DNA of 64,000 nt, taken from Devosia algicola (GTDB taxonomy: Bacteria; Pseudomonadota; Alphaproteobacteria; Rhizobiales; Devosiaceae). The notes under the pieces are model-generated. The model was not told the origin of the DNA. It was given only the letters and a program-made list of their open reading frames with translations, and did not search any database. Both the position numbers and the translations under genes were made by a program. Below are positions 44,094 through 53,940 of the stretch, in pieces. The DNA lies in the NCBI RefSeq assembly GCF_028816455.1, contig NZ_CP118246.1:744001-808000 (forward strand). The letters run 5' to 3'. Position 1 is the stretch's first letter, and the number at the start of each line of letters is the position of its first letter.

Positions 44094-46442
44094 TTGAACC
44101 AACAGAGTTTGTTCGCTCGCCTGCTAACATACCTCGCATTCCAGCGATCGATTGGCTTTGGCCTCGAGAATATCGGCTTGGCTACCCTGCGGTTCCCACG
44201 CCTCATCGCGCTCTGCGTCGCCGCATTTACCCTGCTCTGCATCTATCAACTGCCAAAAGCCAATGTCGATGGCAACTTGATGCGGATTTACGCCAATTCG
44301 GGTCACTATTACGATGCCTATCAGCGGCTTGCCGACACCTTTGGCACCTTTGAGAACGACATTTATGTTCTGGTCCATTCCGACCAACTGACCGATCCTC
44401 AGATCCTCGAACAGGTTCGCAATTTAGCCTTCGACCTTGAGCTGAATGATTATGCCATTGGGACAATGTCACCATTTACGTTGCGCAAGCCCGATGGGAG
44501 CGGCGGCTCCGTCCCCGCCGTGCCGGAGGGGATGACCGATAAAAACCAGGTATCAGCCGCCCTCGCCGATCTGCAGCAAAATGATCCCATGATGCGCAAC
44601 CTCATTACGCCGGACCTGACTGGCGTTGTGCTGATCATGTTTCCGAACTCGGAGATGACCAGGGATGGGGGCACCCAGGGCATGTTGGCAAGCCTGCGTC
44701 AACTCGCTGCCCAATATCAGACTGATGACTTGCAGATTGAACTCACAGGCCCACCGATATGGACCTCGGAAATGCTTGGCGCTGCCGTAAACGATCAGAT
44801 CCGTTTTACGGTCTATGGCTTTACCATAGGCGCCATCATCGCGTTCTTTGCCTTGAGATCATTCTTTGGCGCGTTGTTGGTCGCAGCAACCCCGTTCGTG
44901 GCACTTATTTGGTCGGTTGGTACCGTGCTGATGATGTTTGGCTCGTTCTCGTTCCTGACAATTATCGTAACGACGCTGGTGCTCGTAATGGCCTTTGCTG
45001 AAAGCATGTTTTTCATCTTCAATTGGCTGGCCCACTGGCGCGACGGCACGGACCCCTCTGACGCCGTCGACAAAACACTGAGATTGGTCGGTCCCGCGAC
45101 GGCGCTCACAACGTTGACAACACTGGTTGCATTTACCTCGCTTTACTTTTCGCCTGGTCGCGGCGTAGAGGAATTTTCACTCGCAGGCGCGGTTGGCAGC
45201 GCCATTATGTTTATTTCCATGATGACCGTGTTGCCGCTCTTGTTGAAGGCGGCGCTGAAGTTGGGATTCAAGCTGCCCAAGGCACCAAGTCTGGCGCTGA
45301 ACGCGCCCATCCCGTTTGCCTGGTCAGTAGCGCGCAAACTTGCCCGCCCAGTAACGACATTGTCGGCACTGGCAGTGGTTTTGCTGTTCGTGCCCTATTT
45401 TCTGATCGAACCACGGTTCGCTATAGAAGATTTCATGGCCAAAAATTCGTCGGCAATGGCAACGGCCGGCGAAATTGACACCGGTGTCGGCGGCGTGGCG
45501 CCGATCTATATTCGGGTGCCAATGAAGGGTAACGACCCTGCGATTTCAGACGCAGATTTTAAAACAGTTCGTACCGTACACGACATCCTTGAGAATGAGT
45601 TGGGTCCGAATAAAGTCATTTCCGCCGCTAGCATGAACAACTACACTCAGAGCGGCTTTTCGCGCGCACAGGTTCTCGACGCTGTGGGTCCATTCATGCG
45701 GCGCCGTTTTGTCACGGACGATGGCACCCAGGCCTTGGTCACAGGTTTTATGCCCACTATTTTAGAAAGCGGGCGCCTTGCCGATATTGTCACCAGTCTG
45801 GAAACTCAAATTCGCGCAGCAGGCATTGCCGGCGCCGAGGTCGGTGGCTTTCGCGTGATGACCACTTTTGCCACTGACGATATCGTCAGATCGTTGCAGG
45901 TGTCACTGGCGGTCAGCGTGCTCATCAATATCTTCCTGATTGGGTTCGCCTTCCAGTCACTCCGTATCGCCTTGGTGTCGATAATCCCCAACCTGTTTCC
46001 CATTCTCGGCACAGAAGCCTATCTGTGGCTAAGCGGGTCCGGCCTCCAATTGACCACCGTGATTGCCCTGACTATTGCCTTCGGCATTGCCGTCAATGAC
46101 ACCATCCACTTTCTCTCACACTATGTGCATAGTCGGCGCGACCAGCGGCGCGACCATGCCGACGCGGTCAAGGAAACGCTTTTCCGTATCGGTGGTGCCA
46201 TCGTCGCTACCACGGTGATATTGTGCACCGGCACCATTATTGTTGCCTTTTCCGAATTGCCGCAGGTCGCCTTGTTCGGCACGCTGTTTGTCCTGTCGCT
46301 GGCTTTGGCACTGATCGGCGATCTGTTCATGCTGCCCGCAATATTGATGGCGGGCGGGAAATTCTTTGATCCTTTGGGCAGGCTGCGCGTGCGTTTGGCG
46401 GACCATCAACCCAAGCACGTAGTCGCGATAGACGAGATGTGA
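44094..46442 (+). CDS. MMPL/RND-superfamily transporter
   Basis: About 782 residues with the RND plan: one N-terminal transmembrane helix (LIALCVAAFTLLCIYQL), a large periplasmic loop, a five-helix block (VYGFTIGAIIAFFALRSFFG onward), then a second copy of the same layout ending AIAFGIAVNDTIHFLSHYVH and a last helix pair. Homologues export lipids or hydrophobic compounds (MMPL, HpnN-like); substrate unknown here. No membrane-fusion protein or outer-membrane channel is adjacent. Start uncertain: TTG 44094 has AGGGAG 10 bases upstream; TTG 44073 is the alternative. Confidence 0.85.
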   Translation: MNQQSLFARLLTYLAFQRSIGFGLENIGLATLRFPRLIALCVAAFTLLCIYQLPKANVDGNLMRIYANSGHYYDAYQRLADTFGTFENDIYVLVHSDQLTDPQILEQVRNLAFDLELNDYAIGTMSPFTLRKPDGSGGSVPAVPEGMTDKNQVSAALADLQQNDPMMRNLITPDLTGVVLIMFPNSEMTRDGGTQGMLASLRQLAAQYQTDDLQIELTGPPIWTSEMLGAAVNDQIRFTVYGFTIGAIIAFFALRSFFGALLVAATPFVALIWSVGTVLMMFGSFSFLTIIVTTLVLVMAFAESMFFIFNWLAHWRDGTDPSDAVDKTLRLVGPATALTTLTTLVAFTSLYFSPGRGVEEFSLAGAVGSAIMFISMMTVLPLLLKAALKLGFKLPKAPSLALNAPIPFAWSVARKLARPVTTLSALAVVLLFVPYFLIEPRFAIEDFMAKNSSAMATAGEIDTGVGGVAPIYIRVPMKGNDPAISDADFKTVRTVHDILENELGPNKVISAASMNNYTQSGFSRAQVLDAVGPFMRRRFVTDDGTQALVTGFMPTILESGRLADIVTSLETQIRAAGIAGAEVGGFRVMTTFATDDIVRSLQVSLAVSVLINIFLIGFAFQSLRIALVSIIPNLFPILGTEAYLWLSGSGLQLTTVIALTIAFGIAVNDTIHFLSHYVHSRRDQRRDHADAVKETLFRIGGAIVATTVILCTGTIIVAFSELPQVALFGTLFVLSLALALIGDLFMLPAILMAGGKFFDPLGRLRVRLADHQPKHVVAIDEM

Positions 46443-46562
46443 TCGCCTTGGCCAGTTTGTCCCGGTAAATCGTCTTGTATCGACTGGGCAAGAGAACACG
46501 ATATTTGCTAGAACCGCTCACGAAACTGACAACCGGGACAAATGTCACAGGAGACCGGTCGC

Positions 46563-47096
46563 ATGAAATTTCTTGGCTCCCTGGCGAGACACGTCGCCAT
46601 CGCCGGCCTTGTGGTTACAACAGCGATATATTCAGCGCCGACGCTTGCGGCGCCCGGCGATATCGCCCTACTCAAATCTTACATCGGGGACTGGCGCGGT
46701 CGCGGTACACTGACCGGCGAAAACACCGAATTGGTCGTCTGCCGGCTATCTCTCACTCAGGGGAACAGCGACAAAGTCAACTATTCAGGTCGTTGCGTAG
46801 TTGCTGGCAACAATCTCGCCCTGAAGGGTACACTTGCCTATATTGCCGACAAGCGGCGCTTCGAAGCCGCCATGACCTCAAATGCACGTTTCAGCGGTGT
46901 TGCCATTGGCAAGGTGCGCGACGGCGGTATTGTTTTTGATCTGCAGGAACGCGACAAAGAGGACGGGCCAAACGGCAAGGATGTCACGGTCACCGCTCAG
47001 ATTGCCTTGAACAGCGGCAACATTAGCGTCCAGTTCCAAGTCGAATATGTTGAAAGTGGTGAAAAAATCTACGCCAACATCCCGTTCACTCAATAG
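46563..47096 (+). CDS. Exported protein of unknown function
   Basis: 177 residues, not recognised. The N terminus MKFLGSLARHVAIAGLVVTTA...APTLAAPGD is a clear Sec signal peptide with cleavage expected after LAA. The mature part (LLKSYIGDWRGRGTLTGE, RCVVAGNNLALKGTLAYIADKRRFEA, VEYVESGEKIYANIPF) looks all-beta, with two cysteines (VCRLS, GRCVV) that could form a disulfide; a lipocalin-like fold would fit. Same direction as the MMPL transporter, 120 bases downstream, so a shared periplasmic role is possible but unproven. Confidence 0.7.
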   Translation: MKFLGSLARHVAIAGLVVTTAIYSAPTLAAPGDIALLKSYIGDWRGRGTLTGENTELVVCRLSLTQGNSDKVNYSGRCVVAGNNLALKGTLAYIADKRRFEAAMTSNARFSGVAIGKVRDGGIVFDLQERDKEDGPNGKDVTVTAQIALNSGNISVQFQVEYVESGEKIYANIPFTQ

Positions 47097-47117
47097 TTTG
47101 ACCCCACCAGACCACTA

Positions 47118-47141
47118 TTGGGCAGCCAGTCCGCCGCCCAA
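47118..47141. terminator. Weak bidirectional hairpin between convergent genes
   Basis: TTGGGC (47118-47123) and GCCCAA (47136-47141) form a 6-bp stem with a 12-base loop between the exported-protein gene (+) and ssb (-). No T-run follows on either strand, so termination is only a suggestion. Confidence 0.3.
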
Positions 47142-47167
47142 CAATCAGCACTGAACAGATCAGCAGT

Positions 47168-47668
47168 TTAGAACGGAATGTCGTCGTCCATACCGCCGGA
47201 CTCAAACGCTGGTGCATTTGCCGCCGGGCGCTGCCCGCCACCGCTACGGCCGCCAGCATTGTCGCCCTGGCGCGCACCTCTAAATCCACCGCCATCGCCA
47301 GAGCTGTCACCATCTCCCCGGCCATCGAGCAGCGTCAGATTTGAATTGAACCCCTGCAGAACGACCTCGGTGGAATATTTGTCCTGGCCGCTTTGGTCCT
47401 GCCACTTGCGCGTCTGCAATTGCCCTTCAATGTACACTTTCGAGCCCTTTTTCAGATAGCTTTCGGCCACCCGAGCCAATCCTTCGGAAAAAATCACAAC
47501 GCGATGCCATTCTGTTCTTTCGCGTTGCTCTCCCGAATTACGGTCTTTCCAGCGTTCCGATGTCGCGACAGACAGATTGACGACCTTGCCGCCGTTGGAC
47601 ATGCTTCGTACATCGGGGTCGGCACCGAGATTGCCGACGAGAATGACTTTGTTGACGCTACCCGCCAT
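47168..47668 (-). CDS. ssb: Single-stranded DNA-binding protein
   Basis: 166 residues from ATG 47668 ([21 protein letters not shown]). OB fold with [21 protein letters not shown] and [20 protein letters not shown], a Gly-rich linker ([16 protein letters not shown]), and the acidic tip DDDIPF that recruits repair and replication partners. Divergent from uvrA across a LexA-controlled region. An upstream in-frame start at 47716 would add 16 residues unlike the family. Confidence 0.96.
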   Translation of the reverse strand: MAGSVNKVILVGNLGADPDVRSMSNGGKVVNLSVATSERWKDRNSGEQRERTEWHRVVIFSEGLARVAESYLKKGSKVYIEGQLQTRKWQDQSGQDKYSTEVVLQGFNSNLTLLDGRGDGDSSGDGGGFRGARQGDNAGGRSGGGQRPAANAPAFESGGMDDDIPF

Positions 47669-47881
47669 GGTGATGTCCTTTCGCGATAAACCCCGAATCC
47701 CTTGGTCGGGCACCAATATTTTCCATAGCCTCGCAGCAATGCGCTGGAGTACGCACTTCGCTCGCTATTCGCCGTTGCCCACCATATATTGGCTCGCCGC
47801 CGAAAGTGCCAGAAAATACCGGTTGTGAACAACCCATTCGCGGCCACCGTGTCGACCGGTACAGCGTCAGCGCCATTCAAT

Positions 47882-47896
47882 GTTCATTGTATGTTC
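47882..47896. promoter_or_regulatory. LexA (SOS) box
   Basis: GTTCattgtatGTTC, the direct repeat GTTC-N7-GTTC bound by LexA in alphaproteobacteria. It lies between divergent ssb and uvrA, both classic SOS targets. On the minus strand the seven-base spacer contains the presumed -10 of ssb, so LexA would block that promoter directly. Confidence 0.8.
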
Positions 47897-47915
47897 TATA
47901 AATTCGCGATGTCAA
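47886..47915 (-). promoter_or_regulatory. Probable sigma-70-type promoter of ssb
   Basis: On the minus strand: -35 TTGACA (47915-47910), 18-base spacer, -10 TACAAT (47891-47886). The -10 sits inside the LexA box. It would give a leader of about 210 bases before the ssb ATG at 47668. Confidence 0.55.
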
Positions 47916-48173
47916 CATGCGATTCAATCCACACCCTACCCCCAACATCTTGACCAACTTCGAGTGTTCTGCTTATGTTCCCGTGTTGTCATCGCCCTCT
48001 GGCCAAAACTTACGGACAATATATGGTAGCTATGATCGCAACATTGTTCAGCACAATTGGCTTGCCTGCAAGCCACAGCGTACCTATTTGAACCGCTTGC
48101 GCCGTTGCGTGACCGGCGGGCATGCTCGCCTCTCGCAATCAACGCCCAAAAAATCTGAGCGACGGATAATAAG

Positions 48174-51068
48174 ATGACCGCCAAGCCGAGCCAAAATCGT
48201 GAACTCATCATTCGTGGCGCGCGTGAACACAATTTGAAGGGAATTGATGTCCGACTACCGCGCGACAGTCTGATTGTCATGACGGGCTTGTCTGGGTCGG
48301 GAAAGTCGTCGCTAGCATTTGATACCATCTATGCCGAGGGCCAGCGGCGCTACGTGGAAAGTCTTTCCGCTTACGCCCGCCAATTCCTCGAAATGATGCA
48401 AAAACCCGATGTCGAGCACATTGAAGGACTTTCGCCGGCCATTTCGATCGAACAGAAAACGACCTCGCGCAACCCCCGCTCGACGGTCGGCACGGTCACT
48501 GAGATCTACGACTATCTGCGCCTGCTGTTTGCGCGTGTTGGTGTGCCCTACTCGCCCGCAACCGGTTTGCCTATTGAAAGCCAGACCGTGTCCCAGATGG
48601 TGGACAAGGTATTGGAACTGCCCGAGGGCACGCGCCTCTATCTGCTTGCACCGATGATCCGTGGTCGAAAAGGCGAGTACCGGAAAGAACTTGCGGATTT
48701 GATGCGCAAGGGTTTTCAGCGCGTCAAGATTGATGGCGAGTTTCACGAAATTGAAGATGCGCCGCACCTGGACAAGAAGATAAAGCATGATCTGGAGGTG
48801 GTCGTAGACCGGCTTGTCGTATCCGACGAAATTAGCGGTCGGTTGGCCGAAAGCTTCGAAACGGCGCTAAAACTTGCTGATGGTATCGCTCTGGTTGAAT
48901 TCGCTGACGAAACCGAGACTGACGGTGCACCAAGACGAATAACTTTTTCGGAAAAATTTGCCTGCCCGGTCTCCGGATTCACCATAGCTGAAGTCGAGCC
49001 GCGCCTGTTTTCGTTCAACAATCCATTCGGCGCCTGCCCGGTGTGCGACGGTTTGGGAACCGAACAGAAAATCGATCGGGATATGATCGTGCCGGACACG
49101 AGTCTGTCTCTGCGCGACGGCGCCATTTTGCCATGGTCCAAGACATCGGCGCCCTATTATCAGCAAACATTGCAGGCAGTTACGCGCCATTTCAACGCCT
49201 CGACCGGAACGGCATGGAACGAGTTGGACGCCGACACACAGGACGCGGTCCTGTACGGCACCGGCAAGACACCGATCAACTTTGTCTATGACGACGGTCT
49301 GCGCCAGTACAAAACCACCAAGCCATTCGAAGGCGTGATCGGCAATTTGGAGCGCCGCTACAAAGAAACTGAGAGCGCTGGCATGCGCGAGGAGATCGAA
49401 AAATACATGTCATCGGCCCCCTGCGTTGCCTGCGACGGCTACCGGCTCAAGCCAGAAGCCCAGGCGGTCAAGATTGACGACCTCCATATCGGCCAGGTAA
49501 CCGAAAAATCCATTCGCAAGAGCGCTGAGTGGTTTGACACCTTACTTGAAAAACTAACGCCCACCCAGGCAACCATCGGCGAACGCATTCTCAAGGAAAT
49601 TCGCGAACGCCTGAACTTTCTCAATGATGTGGGTCTCGACTACCTGACGCTCGCGCGCAATTCGGGCTCCTTATCTGGCGGAGAAAGCCAGCGCATTCGG
49701 TTGGCCAGTCAGATTGGATCGGGACTCACTGGCGTGCTCTATGTGCTGGACGAGCCCTCAATCGGGCTTCATCAGCGTGACAATGCTCAGCTGCTCGTCA
49801 CATTGCGGCGCCTGCGCGATATCGGCAACACCGTTATCGTCGTCGAACACGACGAAGACGCAATATTGACGGCGGATTATGTCCTCGACATTGGTCCGGG
49901 TGCTGGCGTTCACGGCGGCAACATCGTCGCCGAAGGTGCCCCCGATGACATTATTAACCACCCATCGAGCATCACCGGCAAATATTTGTCCGGGCGCATG
50001 GGTATTCCTGTGCCTGCTGTTCGCCGCGAACCCTCGCCGACCCGAAAGTTGAGCTTGACTGGTGCGACCGGCAACAATCTGAAAAACGTCTCGGTCGATG
50101 TGCCGTTAGGTATGTTTGTCGCCATCACTGGCGTGTCCGGCGGCGGCAAGTCGACCCTGATGATAGATACCATGTACAAGACCATCGCTCGCCGACTAAA
50201 CGGTGCGCGGGTCAATCCCGCCCCTCACGAAAGCCTGACCGGGTTGGAGTTTCTCGACAAGGTCATCGACATCGACCAGTCCCCGATTGGGCGCACGCCG
50301 CGCTCCAATCCGGCAACTTACACCGGGGCATTCACGCCGCTGCGCGAATGGTTCGCCGGCCTTCCAGGATCCAAGACCCGTGGCTACGGTCCGGGGCGCT
50401 TCTCGTTTAATGTGAAGGGCGGTCGCTGCGCCAAGTGCGAAGGCGATGGCGTGCTCAAGATTGAGATGCATTTTCTGCCCGATGTCTATGTCACTTGCGA
50501 CGTTTGCAAGGGCAAGCGCTATAATCGCGAAACGCTTGAGGTGCAGTTCAAGGGTAAGTCAATTTCAGACATTCTGGATATGACGATCGACGAAGGCGCC
50601 GAGTTCTTTTCGGCGGTCCCCACCATTCGCGACAAGTTCGCGACGCTCCAGCGCGTCGGTCTGGGCTACGTCAAGGTCGGGCAACCCGCCACCACGCTAT
50701 CCGGCGGTGAGGCGCAGCGCGTAAAGCTGAGCAAGGAGCTCAGCAAACGCGCCACCGGACGCACGCTCTATATGCTGGATGAACCAACGACCGGCCTGCA
50801 TTTTCACGACGTCGCCAAACTTTTGGACGTGCTGCATGAACTCGTCGAGGGCGGCAATACGGTAATCGTTATCGAGCATAACCTAGAGGTCATCAAGACA
50901 GCCGACTGGGTCATCGATCTAGGGCCAGAAGGCGGAGACGGCGGCGGCGAAATTGTTGGTGTTGGCACGCCCGAAGATATTGCGGCCAATCCACGATCTC
51001 ACACCGGTCGCTTCCTCAAGGAAATCATGGCACGCCGCCACCAATTTGAGCGTGATGCAGCCGAGTAG
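48174..51068 (+). CDS. uvrA: UvrABC excision nuclease subunit A
   Basis: 964 residues, intact. Two ABC ATPase modules: Walker [15 protein letters not shown] and [14 protein letters not shown]; signatures [16 protein letters not shown] and [15 protein letters not shown]; Walker B LYVLDEPS and LYMLDEPT. Zinc fingers in CPVCDG and [18 protein letters not shown]...CDVCKG, plus CVACDGYR. Recognises DNA lesions in nucleotide excision repair. Two AGCTC-type motifs inside it (about 50050 and 50740) are unaltered. Confidence 0.98.
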   Translation: MTAKPSQNRELIIRGAREHNLKGIDVRLPRDSLIVMTGLSGSGKSSLAFDTIYAEGQRRYVESLSAYARQFLEMMQKPDVEHIEGLSPAISIEQKTTSRNPRSTVGTVTEIYDYLRLLFARVGVPYSPATGLPIESQTVSQMVDKVLELPEGTRLYLLAPMIRGRKGEYRKELADLMRKGFQRVKIDGEFHEIEDAPHLDKKIKHDLEVVVDRLVVSDEISGRLAESFETALKLADGIALVEFADETETDGAPRRITFSEKFACPVSGFTIAEVEPRLFSFNNPFGACPVCDGLGTEQKIDRDMIVPDTSLSLRDGAILPWSKTSAPYYQQTLQAVTRHFNASTGTAWNELDADTQDAVLYGTGKTPINFVYDDGLRQYKTTKPFEGVIGNLERRYKETESAGMREEIEKYMSSAPCVACDGYRLKPEAQAVKIDDLHIGQVTEKSIRKSAEWFDTLLEKLTPTQATIGERILKEIRERLNFLNDVGLDYLTLARNSGSLSGGESQRIRLASQIGSGLTGVLYVLDEPSIGLHQRDNAQLLVTLRRLRDIGNTVIVVEHDEDAILTADYVLDIGPGAGVHGGNIVAEGAPDDIINHPSSITGKYLSGRMGIPVPAVRREPSPTRKLSLTGATGNNLKNVSVDVPLGMFVAITGVSGGGKSTLMIDTMYKTIARRLNGARVNPAPHESLTGLEFLDKVIDIDQSPIGRTPRSNPATYTGAFTPLREWFAGLPGSKTRGYGPGRFSFNVKGGRCAKCEGDGVLKIEMHFLPDVYVTCDVCKGKRYNRETLEVQFKGKSISDILDMTIDEGAEFFSAVPTIRDKFATLQRVGLGYVKVGQPATTLSGGEAQRVKLSKELSKRATGRTLYMLDEPTTGLHFHDVAKLLDVLHELVEGGNTVIVIEHNLEVIKTADWVIDLGPEGGDGGGEIVGVGTPEDIAANPRSHTGRFLKEIMARRHQFERDAAE

Positions 51069-51212
51069 GTCGACCGTGCTAGAAAACTGCCTGTAGAACC
51101 AACATGTTTGGACATGCAGTCGGGACATGGCTCCATTGCCCTATAAGCCATGGCAAAGCTCGTCAAATCACCCAATTATTGCGGTGTATGACATTTTTCG
51201 AGGATACATCCA

Positions 51213-51365
51213 ATGTTTGTCCGTGCTGTCTGGCGCGTCAAGCGCCTGGTCGACATCAAGCAGACGCTGCGGGAGATGGACGTTCCCACCACGCGCGATG
51301 CTGATTTGCTGGGACTATCTGGCCCCGACTTTTCGAAAATGGCGCGCGGCCTTTTCGACCGATAG
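51213..51365 (+). CDS. Small DUF1127-like protein
   Basis: 50 residues from ATG 51213, with AGGA eight bases upstream. Sequence features: a basic N-terminal half (VWRVKRLVDIKQTLREMD) and a C-terminal half DADLLGLSGPDFSKMARGLF that parallels the L-x-D-x-G-I/L-x-R-x-D-I pattern of DUF1127 micro-proteins, though the final Arg of the pattern is Gly here. DUF1127 proteins in alphaproteobacteria affect phosphate and carbon metabolism or RNA turnover. Paired with another member 193 bases downstream. Confidence 0.6.
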   Translation: MFVRAVWRVKRLVDIKQTLREMDVPTTRDADLLGLSGPDFSKMARGLFDR

Positions 51366-51558
51366 ATCTATTGAATGTTGTTCTGCCTGCCGAGCCTACA
51401 TCGAGTGGTTCCCGACACCGTGTCACTTCCCTAACGCAAGTTGAACAAGTTTGGTTAAAGGCCTGCAGGCCACGCATGGCTCCATTGAACAATATCCCCC
51501 TGCTCAAACCGCTTCGGCGCACCTAGATATAGTCTTGTAAACGAAAGGAGACTACCAA

Positions 51559-51709
51559 ATGAACATCCGTAAGACTTTCCGCAAGTGGGCAGCTTATCAA
51601 CAGACCGTTCGTGAACTGACGGCTCTCGATAATCGCCAGGCTCAACGATCTGGGCATTTCACGCACTGACATCAGCCGTGTTGCTCGTAATCATGCCGGC
51701 AGCATTTAA
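51559..51709 (+). CDS. DUF1127 micro-protein, one-base frame break
   Basis: 49 residues after repair: MNIRKTFRKWAAYQQTVREL, then TALDNRQ, then LNDLGISRTDISRVARNHAG. The second half is the canonical DUF1127 motif. As written it is cut short after 36 residues; AGGCTC at 51638-51643 contains one surplus base. A strong ribosome site AAAGGAG (51544-51550) lies 8 bases before the ATG. Monocistronic-looking, with a hairpin after the stop. Confidence 0.85.
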
Positions 51710-51745
51710 GCCCGCAGCGACTACCCAAAACAGGCAAGAAGATCG

Positions 51746-51777
51746 AACGCCCGCCTTCCAACAGGAATGTGGGCGTT
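51746..51777 (+). terminator. Hairpin terminator after the DUF1127 gene
   Basis: AACGCCC (51746-51752) pairs with GGGCGTT (51771-51777); an inner TTCC/GGAA can extend the structure. Followed by only a short T-stretch. It is 37 bases after the micro-protein stop and could also serve the converging GST gene. Confidence 0.5.
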
Positions 51778-51794
51778 TCCGACTCTATGGCTCT

Positions 51795-52435
51795 CTAGCG
51801 CACATACAAATCGGCGTATGAGACTATTACATTCTCGGCAAAAGCCGACCTTTGCTGCAAGCGCGCATACCAGGCTTCCACGTTCGCCAGACTCGGCCGT
51901 GCAATATCCATGGTAAACCAGCGATAAAGCGCCACACCGCTGACAATATCGGCATAGCTGAAATTTCCGGCTAGATAGTCGCGGCCATCCAACTGTTTTT
52001 CGATTTGGCCAAACGCGGTGGTCGCTTTGGCGACACCGGCGGCGATCACACTAGGGTCCTGCTTCTCCTTGGGAACCCGGACAATACTTCCAAACACACC
52101 TATCCATGCGGGTTGAAATGTGGTTTCCGCCCAGTCCGTCCATTGGTCGATAGGGGCTCGGTCGCGCGGCGATAGGGGCCAAAGCGAGCCGGCACCATAG
52201 GCCGCGGCAAGATAGCGCACAATCGCGTGGCTCTCCCAGACCACCAAATCGCCGTCGCGCAGCGTGGGCACCAGACCATGTGGGTTAAGTGCTAGATATT
52301 CGGGCGTATCCACCCCCTTGAACGAGCCTCCCAAGGGCACATGTTCATAGTCTATTCCAAGTTCGGCGAGCGCCCAGGTCGCCTTTTGGACGTTGGCAGA
52401 ATTTTTCGACCCCATAAGGTTATGTCAGCGGTCAT
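51795..52435 (-). CDS. Glutathione S-transferase family protein, one base missing near the start
   Basis: 213 residues after repair. The true start is ATG 52435 (MTADITLWGRK), preceded by AAGGAG; as written this frame is lost within 13 codons because the T5 run at 52402-52406 lacks one base (A6 expected on the coding strand), and only a false internal ATG remains. Thioredoxin-like N domain (NPHGLVPTLRDGDLVVWESHAIVRYL) and all-helical C domain (FGQIEKQLDGRDYLAGNFSYADI with the N-capping Asp). Detoxification or isomerisation; substrate unknown. Confidence 0.87.
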
Positions 52436-52540
52436 GTTGTTCTCCTTGAATCGCACTATTCACCGACTCCCTTAGACCGATCAATCGTCAAACATCAATG
52501 GTGATTGCTTTGCACCAAGCCGCTTGCTATGGCCCCTCGC

Positions 52541-53927
52541 ATGGCAAATTCAGAACCTATTCACATCATCGGCGGCGGCCTGGCGGGATCAGAAGCCGCC
52601 TGGCAAGCCGCGCGAACCGGCGCCAAAGTCATAATTCACGAAATGCGGCCCCAGCGCATGACCGATGCCCATTTGACCGAGGGGCTGGCTGAGCTTGTCT
52701 GTTCCAACAGCTTTCGCTCTGACGATCATGAACACAATGCCGTTGGATTGCTGCACGAGGAAATGCGGCGATGCGACTCGCTGATCATTGCGGCGGCCGA
52801 CAAGCACGCGCTTCCCGCTGGCGGCGCGCTGGCGGTTGACCGCGACGCATTTTCGGCCACTGTTACCCGCGCCATCGAGCAACATCCCAATATTGCCGTC
52901 GAGCGCAGTGAGGTCGCCGGGCTGCCCCCGCTCGAATGGTCAAATGTGATTATCGCCACGGGCCCCCTCACTTCCCCTGCCCTTGCGGCTGGCATCACCG
53001 ATCTGACCGGTGAAGATGCCCTGGCTTTTTTTGACGCCATAGGCTCCGATTATTCATGAGGAGAGTATTGATCGCACTATCGTCTGGGCACAATCGCGCT
53101 ACGACAAGGTTGGTCCAACAGGAAACGGTGCCGATTATCTAAACTGTCCGATGACGCAAGATGAATATAATGCGTTCGTCGACGCGTTGCTATCCGCGGA
53201 GTTGCATCAGTTCAAGGATTGGGAAAAAGTCCCATATTTTGATGGCTGTCTGCCCATTGAAGTCATGGCCGAGCGTGGCCGCGAAACACTGCGGTTTGGC
53301 CCGATGAAGCCGGTTGGCCTTACCAATCCCCGCGACCCACTGGTTAAGGCCTATGCCATCGTCCAACTGCGGCAGGACAATGCTTTGGGTTCATTGTGGA
53401 ACATGGTCGGATTTCAGACCAAAATGAAATACGGCGTTCAAGCCGAGATATTCCGCATGATTCCCGGGCTGCAAAACGCGCAGTTTGCGCGCCTCGGCGG
53501 TCTGCATCGCAATACATTCCTGAATTCGCCAAAAGTGCTCGGTGGTGATTTACGCCTAAAGGCAGACCCGCGCCTGCGCTTTGCTGGCCAAGTAACCGGT
53601 GTTGAAGGCTATGTTGAAAGCGCTGCGATCGGATTGATGGCGGGCCGCATGGCGGCGGGTGATTTCCACGGCAAACCATTGGAAGCGCCACCCGAAACAA
53701 CGGCGATGGGCGCCCTGATAAACCACATTACCGGAGGACACATCGAAGCCGAAGGATATAGCGGTGCCCGCAGCTTCCAGCCGATGAACGTTAATTTTGG
53801 CTTGTTTCCCGCGATTGCCATCGCCAAGCCCGAGGGCATAGCGCGCTGGAAAAGCGTCGACAAGACCCGCGCGAAACGCAAGGCAATAACGACCCGCGCC
53901 CTGACCGATATGATGTCATGGGCGTGA
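52541..53927 (+). CDS. trmFO: tRNA (uracil-5)-methyltransferase TrmFO, one-base frame break
   Basis: 461 residues after repair. FAD-binding N terminus [20 protein letters not shown], then [12 protein letters not shown] and the conserved [11 protein letters not shown] with a catalytic-site cysteine, and ADYLNCPM, the second cysteine segment. The break at AGGCTC 53041-53046 truncates the protein after ten turns of family sequence; AGCTC restores [20 protein letters not shown]. It makes m5U54 in tRNA with folate and FADH2. Start ATG 52541 fits the family. Confidence 0.95.
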
Positions 53928-53940
53928 GCAGGTTTTGTCG

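Larger units (their letters stand above)
47669..48173. other. ssb-uvrA divergent intergenic region
   Basis: 505 bases without a convincing gene. It holds the LexA box and ssb promoter described separately and a possible uvrA promoter: TTGACC (47950-47955), 18-base spacer, TATGTT (47974-47979). The leaders are long, about 200 bases on each side. No further hairpins stood out. Confidence 0.55.
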
